Source: an uncultured Rickettsiales bacterium
GTDB taxonomy: Bacteria; Pseudomonadota; Alphaproteobacteria; Rickettsiales; UBA1997
Direction: 5' to 3'
Assembly (NCBI GenBank): GCA_905478165.1
Contig: CAJQHK010000017.1
Location: 1-59,949, forward strand
Length of the DNA: 59,949 nucleotides
The translations under genes and the position numbers were made by a program. Shown one piece after another: positions 58,732-59,949 of the stretch. How positions within the stretch are numbered: position 1 is the stretch's first letter; every line of letters begins with the position of its first letter. The notes under the pieces were generated by a model, which saw only the letters and a list, made by a program, of their open reading frames with translations, made no database searches and was not told the origin of the DNA.

Positions 58732-59380
58732 CCCTTGGTCCAAAAATTGCAGACCCAACTCTAATAAAGTTTGCTCCATTTTTAATAGCGCATTCAAAAT
58801 CCGAGCTCATTCCCATTGAGATATTTTGTAAATTATGTTTTTTAGCTAAATTATGAGTCTCTATAAAGTATTTTTTAGAATCTTTATTTTTTGGAGCAAT
58901 AGACATGAGGCCACAAATATTTAATTTTGGAAAACTTTCTAATTCATGTAAGAAATTGTCTAAATTATTCGCATCTATGCCACTCTTTTGCAATTCTTTT
59001 CCAATATTTATTTGAATAAATATTTCAGGAAACTTATTTTGCTTAATCATTTCCAACTCTAATATTTTTGCTAATTTTATAGAATCTAGGGTTTGTATAG
59101 TGTCGAATATAGTAACAGCATCTTTGGCCTTGTTTGACTGTAAGTGTCCAACTAGATGCAGCTTTATGTTGAGGTTTTCTCTTTTTAAAGATTGCCATTT
59201 TAACTTTGCTTCTTGCACTTTATTTTCTCCAAAAATACTATGTCCGGCATTTATCGCTTGTTGAATTTTTTCTTTAGGAAAATATTTAGATATAGCAATT
59301 AAACTTACATCTTGTCCAGATTTTTTACATAGCTTTATTTTATTTTCTATTTCTTTGATGTTTTTCTTTATTGAAGACAC
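58724..59380 (-). CDS. Pyridoxal-phosphate homeostasis protein YggS
   Basis: PROSC/YggS family, a PLP-binding TIM barrel without known catalysis that buffers PLP. The PLP Lys lies in SLIAISKYFPKEKI (near 36), with FGENKVQEA, HLVGHLQSNK, LQKSGI, GLMSIAP and the closing MGMSSDFECAIKNGA. 218 residues. It is upstream of and overlaps pabB. Confidence 0.95.
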   Translation of the reverse strand: MSSIKKNIKEIENKIKLCKKSGQDVSLIAISKYFPKEKIQQAINAGHSIFGENKVQEAKLKWQSLKRENLNIKLHLVGHLQSNKAKDAVTIFDTIQTLDSIKLAKILELEMIKQNKFPEIFIQINIGKELQKSGIDANNLDNFLHELESFPKLNICGLMSIAPKNKDSKKYFIETHNLAKKHNLQNISMGMSSDFECAIKNGANFIRVGSAIFGPRDE

Positions 59381-59715
59381 GATTTTTATTTTTTAGAGTA
59401 ATTTTTCTTGCTAAGAAATATTAGATATTTTATATTAATTTTTTTATGTTGGAAGTAATAAGTTTGTTATAACTTAAAATATCACAAATTAACTATTCAA
59501 TCTTAAGGCTTTCCCTAAGAATCTAGGGTGACTAAAAAGGAAGGGATAGTAAGAAATACAATTAATTATCTTTCTTCCTTAAGAAATCCTTAAAAAAAGA
59601 TTGGTATTTTTATTTTTTAGGTTTTACAATCAGCCGGCTTACTGTAATATTAATTACCTGAAGTAATTGTTTTAGTTATTTCTGGTAGTTAATATTTATA
59701 AATTTTTAAAATTAT
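59381..59715. other. Divergent yggS/tuf intergenic region
   Basis: 335 bases without a gene. CCCTA/TAGGG (59513-59517/59524-59528) forms a small hairpin. A GGAAGGGATA... / ...TATCTTTCTTCC pairing with bulges spans about 59539-59580. The tuf promoter candidate is described separately. No tRNA was found, although tuf often follows tRNA genes. Confidence 0.4.
59623..59650 (+). promoter_or_regulatory. Probable sigma-70-type promoter of tuf
   Basis: TTTACA (59623-59628), 16 bases, TAATAT (59645-59650). The expected start near 59657 gives a leader of about 60 bases before ATG 59716. The spacer contains AGCCGGCT, an 8-base palindrome and a rare G+C patch in this gap. Confidence 0.5.
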
Positions 59716-59949
59716 ATGAATAAAGAAACTTTTAATCGTAACAAGCCTCACGTTAATATTGGAACCATTGGTCACGTTGATCATGGCAAAACAACTCTTA
59801 CTGCTGCTATCACTCATTACCTATCTAACTCTGGTTTAGCAGAAAAAAGAAATTATGATGATATTGATGGCGCTCCAGAAGAAAAAGAAAGGGGTATTAC
59901 TATTAACACTGCTCACGTAGAGTATGAAACAGGAAAAAGACACTACGCT
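59716..59949 (+). CDS. tuf: Elongation factor Tu (5' part; continues past the window)
   Basis: The first 78 codons: [20 protein letters not shown] (11-30) contains the G1 motif GHVDHGKT, and the effector region reads [12 protein letters not shown]. The frame is open to the window end, so truncation is only by the window. Not preceded by fusA, rpsG or a tRNA cluster within 335 bases, so it is at least separate from the str operon on the left side. Confidence 0.97.
   Translation, partial: MNKETFNRNKPHVNIGTIGHVDHGKTTLTAAITHYLSNSGLAEKRNYDDIDGAPEEKERGITINTAHVEYETGKRHYA

Overview
This window is a strongly AT-rich, densely packed bacterial chromosome segment with about 63 protein genes, the end of a 23S rRNA gene, a 5S rRNA gene and one tRNA. 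The gene content points to an alphaproteobacterium near the Rickettsiales/Holosporales grade. The signs are a COQ9-family ubiquinone protein, a CarD regulator, Isc-type ferredoxin, a ZapE ATPase, single-copy Lpx/Lol/Tol envelope genes, housekeeping genes scattered outside their usual clusters, and extreme A+T. Unlike classical Rickettsia it keeps parts of leucine/isoleucine (cimA, leuC, leuB, ilvH), proline (proC), shikimate (aroE), folate (pabB), pantothenate/CoA (panC, coaBC), biotin (bioD) and lipoate (lipA) synthesis. This resembles less reduced or extracellular members of that grade (Deianiraea-like). The lineage is an inference from gene content, not from a tree.

Layout. 1-700: 3' end of 23S rRNA, a structured spacer and 5S rRNA with an extended processing stem. 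0.9-6 kb (minus): lpxC-lpxK, htpG, lipA. 6-7 kb (plus): a small basic protein and an alpha/beta hydrolase. 7.3-10.5 kb (minus): RmuC-like, zapE and a PBP-activator-like lipoprotein. 10.6-13.7 kb (minus): fdx, an anchored envelope protein, prmC, panC. 13.8-17.2 kb (plus): rplU-rpmA, mraY, cimA. 17.2-18 kb: a decayed IS30-type transposase. 18-23.9 kb: a TPR protein, ruvX, bioD-recO, carD, an M23 peptidase, proC. Then come tRNA-Glu and trxB. 25.6-27.8 kb (minus): lolA-tolR-ispD-ispF. 27.8-30.3 kb (plus): DASS transporter, yaaA, infA with a terminator. 30.5-37.5 kb (plus): leuC-coq9-cvpA, fabG, and yceI-cytochrome b561-yceI-dxr. 37.7-41.6 kb (minus): ilvH, recN, atpC, atpD. Then aroE (plus). 42.9-51.8 kb (minus): gyrB, a lipoprotein, gatC, coaBC-rppH, leuB, a Cys-rich secreted protein with tolQ, nrdB and a small membrane protein. 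52.1-56.6 kb (plus): rodA, two tandem pilin-like/LamG-like genes, mnmE. 56.7-57.4 kb: an IS256-type remnant cut by a perfect palindrome. 57.4-59.4 kb (minus): yggS-pabB. The window ends inside tuf.

How the genes fit together. Envelope building is the main theme: lipid A (lpxC, lpxK), peptidoglycan (mraY, rodA, M23 peptidase, PBP activator), lipoprotein sorting (lolA), Tol energisers (tolQ, tolR, on separate loci) and MEP isoprenoids (dxr, ispD, ispF). CimA, LeuC, LeuB and IlvH together suggest a citramalate route to isoleucine alongside leucine synthesis, although the genes are dispersed.

The least ordinary items are: the tandem pilin-like/LamG-like pair; a duplicated 16-cysteine secreted protein translationally coupled to tolQ; a dispersed family of palindromic repeats whose half-sites read like ATACCAATTCC..CTTTAAAAT, one copy of which ends the IS256 remnant; a 116-nt nested hairpin after proC; a compact, comparatively G+C-rich structured block before leuC; Asn in place of the usual Asp in the GyrB EGDSAGG motif; and an epsilon subunit of ATP synthase lacking its C-terminal domain. 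I saw no CRISPR array, prophage or intact insertion sequence.
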